From: Ohtaekwangia sp036568665
GTDB taxonomy: Bacteria; Bacteroidota; Bacteroidia; Cytophagales; Cyclobacteriaceae
Reading direction: 5' to 3'
NCBI RefSeq assembly: GCF_036568665.1
Contig: NZ_DATCSD010000050.1
Span: 43,317 to 107,316, forward strand
Length of the DNA stretch: 64,000 bases
Part shown: positions 53,610-62,411 of the stretch, piece after piece
Layout of the letters: every line of letters starts with the position of its first letter
Position numbering within the stretch: position 1 is the stretch's first letter
Program-made: the position numbers and the translations under genes
The notes under the pieces: generated by a model
The model's database searches: none
Told to the model about the DNA's origin: nothing
The model's input: the letters and a program-made list of their open reading frames with translations, nothing else

Positions 53610-56600
53610 ATGCAAATATTATTACTCATCCCCTCACGTCAAACTAACAGGGTATACAGCGCACTGGTTGTATTCCTGCTCTGCATTACATCGTATAGCC
53701 TATACGCACAATTACCGGTGGGCTTTACCGCGAAGAAGTTAACCGGTGATAATATAAATGAAGCAACGGCTATGGCACATGCTCCTGACGGGCGCATCTT
53801 TCTGGCAGAGCGATCGGGCGCTGTAAAAGTATGGCAGAACAATACCGTCAGTACGGTTCATACTGTATCTACTACAACTGCTTCTGAGCAGGGATTGTTG
53901 GGCATTACACTCCACCCTAACTTTACCCAGAACGGCAAGTGCTATATATTCTATACCAACCAGGCGATGACGATTCATTACCTGGATGTGATCGTGATCA
54001 ACGCAGCTAACCAGGTTACCTCAGTAACACGCATCATGGAGTTTGACCCGATCATCAACGGGTTTCATAATGGCGGAGCGATCCTGTTCAAGAATGGTTT
54101 GCTCTATGTCGCTATAGGAGAAAGTAATGCTCCGGCAGAAGCGGCAAAACTGGATACATACCGCGGCAAGATTCTTCGCCTTACAGAAGATGGCCAGCCC
54201 GCTCCCGGCAATCCATACTACAACGAAGCGGGTGCCAGCCGGCAGAAGCGAAGTATATGGGCAATCGGTATGCGTAACCCGTGGAAGATGAGTCTTGATC
54301 CGCTGTCGCAAAAGATCTTTGTTGTAAATGTAGGCGGTAATTATGAAGAACTGGATGATGTTACCAATCCCGATCCCGCGAAGAACTATAATTATGGTTG
54401 GGATCAGAACGGTCGCTCCGGTCCTGAGCAGGCAGCCAATACCATCACCGCTGCATTTTACTACGGACATACCGGTTGGGGCTGTGCTATAACATCGGGT
54501 ACATTTTTCAATCCTGCCACTACGAATTATCCCGACCAGTATAAGAATCGTTTCTATTTTACAGACTGGTGCTCGGGCTGGCTGCGCAGTATAGATGCTG
54601 CCAATCCGCAGTTAAACCAATGGCAGGAATTTTCTGCAACAGGCTTTGGTTCTATACTTGGTACCAGCGTAGGTATAGATGGAAATATATACTATATCAA
54701 ATATAATACTACCGGCAGCTTGTGGCGCCTGGAGTACAACAACACGCAGGCTCCGGCTATAGTTAACCAACCGGCAAGCCAGACCGTAACAGCAGGCGAT
54801 CCGGTTACCTTTACGGTAAGTGCTTCCGGTGCTACACCCTTCACCTATCAATGGCAGAAGAACAATGCACCAATAGCAGGTGCTACTTCCAATACTTATA
54901 CTATATCTGCTGCAACAGCAGCAGATGCAGGCAATTACCGCTGTATAGTCACCAACGTTAACGGTACAGCCACCAGCAATAATGCTGCTCTTACGGTATT
55001 GCCATTCAATGCCAAACCGGTGGCCGACATTACACTGCCGCTCAGCACTACTACATGGAATGTGCTGGATGTGATCAACTATGCCGGTACAGCCACCGAC
55101 CAGGAAGATGGAACACTGGCCGCCTCTGCTTTTCATTGGGAAGTTCGCTTCTTTCATAAAGACAATGCTACCAGTGAGCACTGGCATCCCGGCCCCGTTG
55201 TTCCATCCGGTGTGAAGTCCGGTACATTTACGGCCGACAATGGCGGAGAAACTTCTCCTAATATATGGCTTCGTATTATACTTACCGTTACCGACTCCAA
55301 CGGACGCACCGGTAAAGATTCGGTAGATATATACCCAAACAAAGTAACCATCACAGCACAGGCAAATATACCGGGACTGAACCTGGTATTGGGTTCGCAA
55401 GGCACAACGCCCTTTAGCAAAACACTGGTAGTAAATGGGCTGATCAACCTGCAGGCTATTACACCCCAGGTACTCGGCAACAACAACTATGCATTTACCA
55501 GTTGGAATCATGGCGGAGCGGCAAGTCAATCCATTCGTGTGCCTGCTGTCAATACAACCTATACGGCTAATTATACCGTTACATCATCCATTCAAAATCC
55601 GTATGGCGGAACGGTGCGAACAATACCGGGTAAAATTGAAGCGGAAGATTTTGATACGGGCGGGCAAGGCATTGCTTATAACGATCTGAGTACCGGCAAC
55701 GCAGGCAACGGTTATCGCACTACCGATAATGTAGATATACAGGGCTGCTCGGAAGGCGGCTTTAACATTGGCTGGGTAGACGCAACGGAGTGGCTGGAGT
55801 ACACGGTAAATGTTACTGCGGCAGGAAGCTATACCTTGCAACTGCGCATCGCTACAACAGCCGCTAATAAAACCATGCACGTAGAACTGGACGGACAAAA
55901 TATATCGGGCACGATCAATGTTCCTAACACCGGTGGATTTCAGGCATGGCAAACCGTGAGCGTTACAACGCCCACACTAAGCGCAGGACAAAAGGTGCTG
56001 CGTGTTACCTTCGACAGCAATGATATAAATTTGAATTATATCAACTTCACGGGTTCGGCAAACAATGCTCCCACCGTTGTACTTACTGCTCCGGCCAATA
56101 ACACTACTCTTACAGCTCCCGCCACGACAACGTTAACCGCCACGGCTACGGATAGTGATGGCACTATTACACTGGTAGAATTTTATAACAATACAACACT
56201 GCTCTCCACCGATGCTACTGCGCCCTATAGCTATACCTGGGCGAATATAGCCGCGGGTACTTATACCCTTACTGCACGCGCTGTTGATAATACAGGCGCA
56301 GCCACTACTTCTGCCCCTATAACGCTAAACGTAACAGGAACAGTACCTCTTAATCTGGCGTTGAACAAACCAGCCAAAGTATCTTCTTTCGAGAACGGAG
56401 GGTTAACCGGACCAATGGCGGTGGATGGTAATTTAGGCACCCGCTGGTCCAGCGCCTTTAGCGACCCTCAATGGTTTTATGTTGACCTCGGTGCTATATA
56501 TACTCTCAATCGCATAAAGATCACGTGGGAGAATGCCTATGCAACAGCCTATGAATTACAAATATCCAACGACACCACTTCATGGAACCGGATCAAGGAT

Positions 56601-57032
56601 GTCACCGGCAATAATCAACTGGTAAATGATTATACCGGCTTAAACAATACCGGGCGCTATATACGGGTATATGGCACTGCACGCTCTACACAATATGGTT
56701 ATTCTATATTTGAGCTGGAGGCATACGGAACTGCTGCGTCTCAATCCGTGATTACTACAACAGAGAAGACGGACGATGATGCCAGCATGATGATACTGTA
56801 TCCTAATCCATCCGATGGGCCGGTAACAATACAGTATACGTTGAAAGAGGCCGGGCCGGTAGTGCTTACGTTGCATTCCGATCAGGCTGCACCTCAGGTA
56901 GTAGTCAATAAGAACTTACCAGCCGGTAAACACCAGGCAGCGATCGACCTGCGCATGAAACCAGCCGGTATATATTATGTAACATTAAAGCGTAATAATT
57001 CGGTACTCACGCGCAAGCTTGTAAGAAAGTAG
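53610..57032 (+). CDS. Secreted sorbosone-dehydrogenase-like protein with Ig, CBM6, discoidin and T9SS domains
   Basis: This 1140-residue protein has a signal cleaved after SLYA (about residue 34). Residues 36-380 form a glucose/sorbosone dehydrogenase propeller (LTGDNINEATAMAHAPDGRIFLAERSG, EQGLLGITLHPNF, GMRNPWKMSLDP, NYGWDQNGRSGPE). They are followed by an Ig-like domain (about 385-465), a PKD/Ig region, an InlB-like repeat (about 580-660), a CBM6 (PGKIEAEDFDTGGQGIAYND, about 672-805), another Ig-like module (810-905), a discoidin domain (910-1040) and a T9SS type A tail (YPNPSDGPVTI...GIYYVTL). It should act outside the cell on plant or algal polysaccharide; the enzyme activity is not shown. 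Confidence 0.93.
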   Translation: MQILLLIPSRQTNRVYSALVVFLLCITSYSLYAQLPVGFTAKKLTGDNINEATAMAHAPDGRIFLAERSGAVKVWQNNTVSTVHTVSTTTASEQGLLGITLHPNFTQNGKCYIFYTNQAMTIHYLDVIVINAANQVTSVTRIMEFDPIINGFHNGGAILFKNGLLYVAIGESNAPAEAAKLDTYRGKILRLTEDGQPAPGNPYYNEAGASRQKRSIWAIGMRNPWKMSLDPLSQKIFVVNVGGNYEELDDVTNPDPAKNYNYGWDQNGRSGPEQAANTITAAFYYGHTGWGCAITSGTFFNPATTNYPDQYKNRFYFTDWCSGWLRSIDAANPQLNQWQEFSATGFGSILGTSVGIDGNIYYIKYNTTGSLWRLEYNNTQAPAIVNQPASQTVTAGDPVTFTVSASGATPFTYQWQKNNAPIAGATSNTYTISAATAADAGNYRCIVTNVNGTATSNNAALTVLPFNAKPVADITLPLSTTTWNVLDVINYAGTATDQEDGTLAASAFHWEVRFFHKDNATSEHWHPGPVVPSGVKSGTFTADNGGETSPNIWLRIILTVTDSNGRTGKDSVDIYPNKVTITAQANIPGLNLVLGSQGTTPFSKTLVVNGLINLQAITPQVLGNNNYAFTSWNHGGAASQSIRVPAVNTTYTANYTVTSSIQNPYGGTVRTIPGKIEAEDFDTGGQGIAYNDLSTGNAGNGYRTTDNVDIQGCSEGGFNIGWVDATEWLEYTVNVTAAGSYTLQLRIATTAANKTMHVELDGQNISGTINVPNTGGFQAWQTVSVTTPTLSAGQKVLRVTFDSNDINLNYINFTGSANNAPTVVLTAPANNTTLTAPATTTLTATATDSDGTITLVEFYNNTTLLSTDATAPYSYTWANIAAGTYTLTARAVDNTGAATTSAPITLNVTGTVPLNLALNKPAKVSSFENGGLTGPMAVDGNLGTRWSSAFSDPQWFYVDLGAIYTLNRIKITWENAYATAYELQISNDTTSWNRIKDVTGNNQLVNDYTGLNNTGRYIRVYGTARSTQYGYSIFELEAYGTAASQSVITTTEKTDDDASMMILYPNPSDGPVTIQYTLKEAGPVVLTLHSDQAAPQVVVNKNLPAGKHQAAIDLRMKPAGIYYVTLKRNNSVLTRKLVRK

Positions 57033-57054
57033 AACACTGGTTGATTTCTAAAGT

Positions 57055-57095
57055 AAAGATCCTGTTACATTCATCGGAGAAGTAACAGGATCTTT
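57055..57095 (+). terminator. Terminator of the large sorbosone-dehydrogenase-like gene
   Basis: A perfect 14-base stem (AAAGATCCTGTTAC and GTAACAGGATCTTT) with a 13-base loop is followed by T. It starts 23 bases after the stop codon. Confidence 0.88.
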
Positions 57096-57145
57096 TATGT
57101 ATATATCCCAGGCTATCTATAGCTGTCGAATACTATAGAGATATG

Positions 57146-59776
57146 TTATTCGCTTTTCAGTACCGTTGCCGGGTTGCTCTTGGCTACTTTTAATGTTTGT
57201 GAACTGATCATAATACCCGCCAATGCTATCACGATCAATAAACCGGTAAACAACTCTCCTATACCAACGGGTTGATGATAGGCAAACTTGGTAAGTATAA
57301 CACGATCGAAGAGAAGATAGGTTGCCGGTAATGCTACCAGTGCGCTGATAATGAGCAACACGAGGAAGCCGCGGCTTAGCAAATACATCAATCCCATTTC
57401 ACTTGCTCCCAATACTTTTCGTATACTGATTTCTTTCAGCCGTGTTTCAGCAGTAAACACCACCATACCAAACAGGCCCATCGATGCTATACCTACTGCA
57501 AGGAACGAAAGAAAACCAATCACCTTTACCATAACAGAAAACTGGTTGTAAGCTTCCTGGATCTGGTCGTCATAGAAGCGTGCATCCAATGGATGAACTT
57601 TATCAAGCTTGTGCCAGGCCTTATCGATGGAGGCAAGTGTAGCCGGCAGATCGTGTGAAGCAATCTTTACATTCAGGTATCCATACGTCTTGCTGGTAGC
57701 ATAACAGATAATGAGCGGTTCAATATCATTCATCAACGTGCCATAATGAAAATCTTTTAGAACGCCCACTATGGTAAGTTTCTTGTTTTCCAAAATGATC
57801 TCTTCCCCGAGAGCACGCGCAGGATTACGATTTGCTATATTGAATCGCTTCAACACCTGTTCATTCACAATAACTTCACTCTCTTCTGTGCTATCGGGTT
57901 TAGCATGCAGGTTTCTTCCGGCAAGCAATTCATGTTTATGAAGCGGCAGGAAATTTTCATCTACGCGGTTTATCCATACACCGGCCGAATCATTGGTTGC
58001 GCTATATTTGATCTGTGTTCCATATATACTGCCGAGGCTTGTTACCATCAGCGAGCGGGATATACCGGTTACTTCCGGAAGTTCTTCCAGTTCTTTTGCA
58101 AGCTGATCGCTGTTCACTCCGTTCAGGTTGATGTTGAGTATATTTTCAGTAGTAAACCCAAGATCGAAAGTGAGAAAGCTCTTATACTGATTATACCCAA
58201 TAATTGTAGTGGTAATAAAGATAAGCGAGAAGGTATACTGCACTACAATGAGCGCCTTGCGCAGCGTTACATGCCGAAACACCTGCATGGATGATACATC
58301 TTTCAGCACGCGTATAGCATTGATGCGCGCAAAGAACAATGCCGGCAATATACCGGACGCCAGCCCGACAACTATTGCCAATACTATAAACCAGCCCACG
58401 AGTTGTAGCGTGAGTTGCAGCGATACAAGCTCCTGCAGTTGGGGAGCCAGCAAAAGAAATTGCGTACGCAATGCAAGGAATAATAAAAATGAAACCGACA
58501 ATGCAAGTAAGGCAATGATAACAGACTCGGCCATGAACTGCCCCAACACATGACTTCTGCGCGCACCGATAACTTTACGAATGCCTACTTCGCGTGAGCG
58601 TCTTAATGAACGTGCTATAGAAAGGTTGGTATAATTAAAGCAGGCCGAAAGTATAACTACTGCTGATAATCCTCCCAATATCCAGAGAGCAATTTTATTG
58701 ATACTGGGACCGATCGGGTTTCCTAAATTCCCCTGGAAGGGAATTTCAGCGAGCGTCATCAGTTCAAGTTGTATCTGACGATTTTGCAGTGCTGTATTCT
58801 CAGTCGCGGCAAGCTTATTAAGGCCAGCCTGTATCGTGGGTATATCTTTTTTGTCAGGAATGGTAATATAGGTATAATTCGAGTATATACTTTCCCAGTT
58901 CATCAGGTCACCGTCTTGATCTGCTTTGGTGGTTTCTATCGTGGAGAAAGATACGAGTACATCAAAGTGCATGTGCGACAGTTTTGGTATATCTTTCATC
59001 ACGCCTGTTACGGCATAGGTATCACTGCCGATTTTAACAGATTGTCCCAATGCATTGGTATTCCCGAATAATTTACGCGCTGTGGTTTCGGTAATCACTA
59101 ATGAGTACGGTTCCTTCAGTGCCGTATGCGCATTACCTTGTACTAATGGAAACGTGAATACCGTAAAGAAAGCATCATCTGCCCAGAATCCTCCTATCGG
59201 AAAGACATTCTCTCCTATTGCAGCGTCACCGTCAAAGCCTCTGCGCATCAACGTTACATCTTCAATACCCGTGATCGTTTCGCGTATACTTTTTCCGGCT
59301 TTAACGGAAGATGTAGCCAGCGTAGATGAATTACCGTTACGTTCATCAGTTGTATTTACCCGGTATATTTCTGCTTTCTTCTCATGAAAACTATCGTATG
59401 AAAGCAGGTCTGACAGAAAAGAGATCACCAGCAATCCAACGGACATGCTAATGGCCAGACCTATAATGTTGATAGCGGAGAACAACTTATTGCGCACGAT
59501 ACTGCGCCCGGAGGTTTTGATATAACTTCCAATCATAATCCATTGAATGATAAGGTTGAGAAACTGCGGTCTTCGTACAGTATATATCCTGAAAAATTTC
59601 AGCACATCCAGTATATAGATGAAGCGGGCGCGTCTTACACCTTTCGCTTTTACATTGCGATCAAAGTATTCGTGAAGATCGCCTTCGAGGTCTTCCAATA
59701 TTTCCGGGCGGCAATACCATTGCAGCCATCGTGTTGCCCAGGCAGGTGGTGTCGGAGGTATATCTTTTTGCTTCAT
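57146..59776 (-). CDS. FtsX/MacB-type permease with N-terminal prefix domain
   Basis: This 876-residue protein starts at MKQKDIPPTPPAWATRWL, whose ATG overlaps the PadR stop by four bases. Residues 1-75 form a permease prefix domain (PEILEDLEGDLHEYFDRNVKAKG). Then come two FtsX-like permease halves, each made of a transmembrane helix, a periplasmic domain and three helices. The first half includes LLSACFNYTNLSIARSLRRSREVGIRKVIGA; the second includes GIASMGLFGMVVFTAETRLKEISIRKVLGAS. The two halves share the REVGIRKVIGA-type motif. No ATPase is encoded nearby. Family members export peptides or repair the envelope; the PadR link suggests stress-induced expression. Confidence 0.92.
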   Translation of the reverse strand: MKQKDIPPTPPAWATRWLQWYCRPEILEDLEGDLHEYFDRNVKAKGVRRARFIYILDVLKFFRIYTVRRPQFLNLIIQWIMIGSYIKTSGRSIVRNKLFSAINIIGLAISMSVGLLVISFLSDLLSYDSFHEKKAEIYRVNTTDERNGNSSTLATSSVKAGKSIRETITGIEDVTLMRRGFDGDAAIGENVFPIGGFWADDAFFTVFTFPLVQGNAHTALKEPYSLVITETTARKLFGNTNALGQSVKIGSDTYAVTGVMKDIPKLSHMHFDVLVSFSTIETTKADQDGDLMNWESIYSNYTYITIPDKKDIPTIQAGLNKLAATENTALQNRQIQLELMTLAEIPFQGNLGNPIGPSINKIALWILGGLSAVVILSACFNYTNLSIARSLRRSREVGIRKVIGARRSHVLGQFMAESVIIALLALSVSFLLFLALRTQFLLLAPQLQELVSLQLTLQLVGWFIVLAIVVGLASGILPALFFARINAIRVLKDVSSMQVFRHVTLRKALIVVQYTFSLIFITTTIIGYNQYKSFLTFDLGFTTENILNINLNGVNSDQLAKELEELPEVTGISRSLMVTSLGSIYGTQIKYSATNDSAGVWINRVDENFLPLHKHELLAGRNLHAKPDSTEESEVIVNEQVLKRFNIANRNPARALGEEIILENKKLTIVGVLKDFHYGTLMNDIEPLIICYATSKTYGYLNVKIASHDLPATLASIDKAWHKLDKVHPLDARFYDDQIQEAYNQFSVMVKVIGFLSFLAVGIASMGLFGMVVFTAETRLKEISIRKVLGASEMGLMYLLSRGFLVLLIISALVALPATYLLFDRVILTKFAYHQPVGIGELFTGLLIVIALAGIMISSQTLKVAKSNPATVLKSE

Positions 59777-60105
59777 GCGCGTTTCAGAACAAGGTCCGGA
59801 ATTCTCTCCCATAGCTGATCGCGTACTTCTTTCGCTTTGATCAACGCTGCTTTACCGCCACTGGTAACTGTATAGTATCGCTTGCGCTTTCCGCCACGCG
59901 TGTTGGTAGCTTCGCCCAGCTTGCTCTTTACATATCCTTTTTCTTCCAGTCGGTTCAACACGGCATGTACTACACCCAGCTTGGCTGCGCGTCCTGTACT
60001 TTTCTCAAGCTCATCACATATAGCCACACTATAGGCATCCTGTACCAGCGCAGCAATAGTTAACAAGACGAGTTCTTCAAACTCACCCAGGTTTGTTCCC
60101 TTCAT
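59773..60105 (-). CDS. PadR family transcriptional regulator
   Basis: This 110-residue winged helix-turn-helix protein starts at MKGTNLGEFEELVLLTIAALV; the open frame upstream is AT-rich and not family-like. The motifs DAYSVAICDELEKSTGRAAKLGVVHAVLNRLEEKGYVKSK and RKRYYTVTSGGKAALIKAKE are typical PadR (subfamily s2). Its stop overlaps the permease start (ATGA), so the regulator and transporter are co-translated and the regulator probably represses its own operon. Confidence 0.93.
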   Translation of the reverse strand: MKGTNLGEFEELVLLTIAALVQDAYSVAICDELEKSTGRAAKLGVVHAVLNRLEEKGYVKSKLGEATNTRGGKRKRYYTVTSGGKAALIKAKEVRDQLWERIPDLVLKRA

Positions 60106-60433
60106 GATGTTATTTATTACGTAAATGTATGTAAAATAGTTTTGTAAAAACAACAGCAGGTGCCGATATAAATTTTTCTTATGAGGTATAACATCTATGC
60201 CTTTGCTATAGAAACTATATATCCGGAAGTTATAAGCCATTAAATATTTATGTATTAGAGAATCACACGCGTGCGCAGTGTGTCTTCGTGAAGAACTTGC
60301 TGTGATGAAAATAAAATAGCTATCCTGAGTATAATTCGCGTCCGAAAAAATTACATTCGTTACAAGGATTTAGTCTCTCGGCACAAATCCGGTTTACGGT
60401 TATTGTACAAGTTGTTTTAACCCACTATATACC
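60106..60433. other. Divergent intergenic region before PadR and metalloprotease genes
   Basis: These 328 bases carry the PadR promoter near 60122-60153 and the unmarked promoter of the protease gene. No open frame or RNA is recognised. Confidence 0.45.
60122..60153 (-). promoter_or_regulatory. Candidate promoter of the padR-permease operon
   Basis: On the minus strand TTG is followed after 21 bases by TACATTTA, one mismatch from TAnnTTTG. It ends about 16 bases before the PadR start. Partial symmetry (TTTACATACATTTAC) overlaps it and may be where PadR binds. Confidence 0.42.
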
Positions 60434-61513
60434 ATGAAAATGAAATATACTTTTCTCCTGCCCGGGGCTTCGGCCCTGCTGCACAACCGTTTCACAGCTA
60501 TATGCATGATGATTACTATGCTCGTATCGTTCTCGTGCGAGAACAACCAGGATGTTGCTCCTGAGAAAACTGCACTCACCCCCTCTCCCGTGCTGAACTA
60601 TATCCGGCAGCTCGGCTTTGCAGAGAACAGTATACAGGAGAACAACACACATTATATTGTAGAAGAAGATATACTCTTCCCGAAGAATATGGTGGTGCCT
60701 GACGATGCTCATGGACGAACCGAGCAGTATTATACCGGGAGCCTTGTTTCGTTTGTTAACCAGAGTAATATCCGGGTAAAGATCGATGCATCAATGACAG
60801 CTGCACCGGATATGACTGCCGAGATCAACTCGGCTATAGCACAATGGAATAATTTACTGAATAGCCGCATAACCTTTACTATAGTTACGGGCACGTATGA
60901 TATACTGATCCAAAACACCAACCTCGGCACCGGTGTATGTGGTCAGGGTACATTTCCAAGTGGTGGTGTTGCCGGCAATCTCATTCAGATCAATAAGTCC
61001 TATATAGCGGGGAACTCTTTCGATCAACGACAACGTACGATCACGCATGAGCTTGGGCATTGCATCAGCTTCCGCCATACCAACTGGGCTGCACAGGGCG
61101 AATCATCTGCACTGGATGTACCCGGTGTTGGTGGTACCGATGCAGGTTCGCTGATGAACGGAGGCCAATGCGGTATTGGTGCTGCTTATCTTGACACCAA
61201 CGACAAGGCTGCTACCTTCTCGCTATATCCAAATATAGTATCAAGCCTTATCTATAATTCTTCGTATCCGTTCAAGATCACCTGGAATGCTGGCGTGAAG
61301 ACCAGCGGTATAACCCGCTATGATATCGAATATACTTTTGTTTCGTCACGGCTCGGCACATTAACCGGTTCCGGTACATCAACTACAGCCAGCTTTACTT
61401 TTCCCTGGGTAAGTGGTCAATATTCCGGTTCTCCATTAACTACCAAAGTACGCACACGTTTTACTGACGGCACTATATCTCCGTGGGTATCGGCCAGCAC
61501 TACCATACCGTAA
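60434..61513 (+). CDS. Lipoprotein zinc metalloprotease (M57-like)
   Basis: This is a 359-residue protein. Its signal is longer than usual and ends in the lipobox LVSFSC (about Cys35). The zinc-binding motif TITHELGHCISFRH at about residue 199 (H-E-x-x-H, then F-R-H) fits the HEIGH/M57 group of secreted proteases. Upstream is VKIDASMTAAPDMTAEINSAIAQWNNLLNSRITFTIV, the usual M57 region before the active site. The last 80 residues form a fibronectin-like strand module. Substrates are unknown. Confidence 0.85.
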   Translation: MKMKYTFLLPGASALLHNRFTAICMMITMLVSFSCENNQDVAPEKTALTPSPVLNYIRQLGFAENSIQENNTHYIVEEDILFPKNMVVPDDAHGRTEQYYTGSLVSFVNQSNIRVKIDASMTAAPDMTAEINSAIAQWNNLLNSRITFTIVTGTYDILIQNTNLGTGVCGQGTFPSGGVAGNLIQINKSYIAGNSFDQRQRTITHELGHCISFRHTNWAAQGESSALDVPGVGGTDAGSLMNGGQCGIGAAYLDTNDKAATFSLYPNIVSSLIYNSSYPFKITWNAGVKTSGITRYDIEYTFVSSRLGTLTGSGTSTTASFTFPWVSGQYSGSPLTTKVRTRFTDGTISPWVSASTTIP

Positions 61514-61515
61514 CG

Positions 61516-61590
61516 GTTATACGTTATACGTTATACGTTATACGTTAATCGTTATTCGTGGAAAGCCGGATAACGATTAACTATTAACGT
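61516..61590. repeat. GTTATAC tandem repeat and GTTAATCGTTAT inverted repeat
   Basis: Four perfect copies of GTTATAC are followed by GTTAATC and GTTATTC (61516-61557). Then GTTAATCGTTAT (61544-61555) faces its perfect inverse ATAACGATTAAC (61570-61581), making a 12-pair hairpin. The inverse copy runs into the stop of the convergent GyrI-like gene and, as GTTAATAGTTAA, encodes its last residues Val-Asn-Ser. The same unit ends the gene at 38926. Confidence 0.75.
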
Positions 61591-62086
61591 GCAACGGCTC
61601 CAATAGAAAAACAACATCGGTTCTCCATTGGGAAACATCTGGCTCCGTATCGGGATCAGTCAGATAAAATTCGGTGCGTCCTCCCCACACAACACCGTTC
61701 GCAGCGGTATATATTTTCTCCTGCAATCCTTTTTCTGCAAGCCATGATTCCAGTTTCATGTGTGCATCTTTCAGGTGAGCATAATCGCCTGTATAGGTAA
61801 TCGCTGCATACGTACCTTCTGGAAATGTGCCGGGTTGTATAAAGCCATCGCCCGGGCTATACGTTTTTACCGGTACACCTACTTCTACTTCCAGCGTATC
61901 ATCTTCCATGGAATGATATAGAAAAAATACGGGGCCATCTTCCGCTATTCCTTTCTCTGCAAGCCAGGCAATTACTTTGGGAACAAGCGGTGGAAGCAAA
62001 GCCGGAATATCCCGCATCTTTACATGGGAGCGAATGGCCATATACTTTTGGGCGGGGCGTTGTTCTATAATTGGTTCAGTCAGCAT
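61577..62086 (-). CDS. GyrI-like / effector-binding domain protein
   Basis: This 169-residue protein starts at MLTEPIIEQRPAQKYMAIRSHVKM; the longer frame begins in TATA-rich DNA. The fold pattern (AIRSHVKMRDIPALLPPLVPKVIAWLAEKG, PVFFLYHSMEDDTLEVEVGVPV, GTFPEGTYAAITYTGDYAHLKDAHMKLESWLAEKG, TEFYLTDPDTEPDVSQWRTDVVFLLEP) is the GyrI-like small-molecule-binding domain (SHS2 pair) found as the effector part of regulators such as BmrR. No DNA-binding domain is attached. It may bind drugs or peptides. Confidence 0.92.
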   Translation of the reverse strand: MLTEPIIEQRPAQKYMAIRSHVKMRDIPALLPPLVPKVIAWLAEKGIAEDGPVFFLYHSMEDDTLEVEVGVPVKTYSPGDGFIQPGTFPEGTYAAITYTGDYAHLKDAHMKLESWLAEKGLQEKIYTAANGVVWGGRTEFYLTDPDTEPDVSQWRTDVVFLLEPLHVNS

Positions 62087-62411
62087 ATATATATAGTAAA
62101 GATTAAGTGGTCGCATAATTATGCCTGGTGATCGCGGTCACCTCCCACGAAAGGAGCACCGGATAACGCTGCTAAAGTAGCGGAAGCGGGAGTATTGCTG
62201 TGCTATAATTACGACAAGTTAGGAGGCTGAATGCGACAATGTTAAGCGAAGATTTTTACAAGGTATTGAATACTGCATGCCGAGTACTTTCAATGGTGTA
62301 ACACTCGGTGAGAGTTACTCTTGCCACTTCATTTTCAATGTGCTTCTGAACAATAAAATACTATATTTGTATAGAGGTCCATCAACATTTTTTTACTGTG
62401 AGGAAACAGAG
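62087..62411. other. Intergenic region before the histidine kinase
   Basis: These 325 bases contain a near-palindrome, GGTGATCGCGGTCACC (62127-62142, 14 of 16 bases symmetric), 41 bases from the GyrI-like start. A -7 box TATATTTG (62362-62369) lies 43 bases before the histidine kinase. I see no gene. Confidence 0.5.

Noticed and set aside
54612..55529. A 305-codon open frame opposite the large sorbosone-dehydrogenase-like gene
   Set aside because: It lies wholly inside a strongly supported coding region on the other strand, is abnormally rich in Cys and Tyr and has no recognisable domain.
61516..61590. Short regular repeats considered as a CRISPR array
   Set aside because: The unit is 7 bases with no spacers, so it is a tandem microsatellite rather than a CRISPR array; no cas genes are present.
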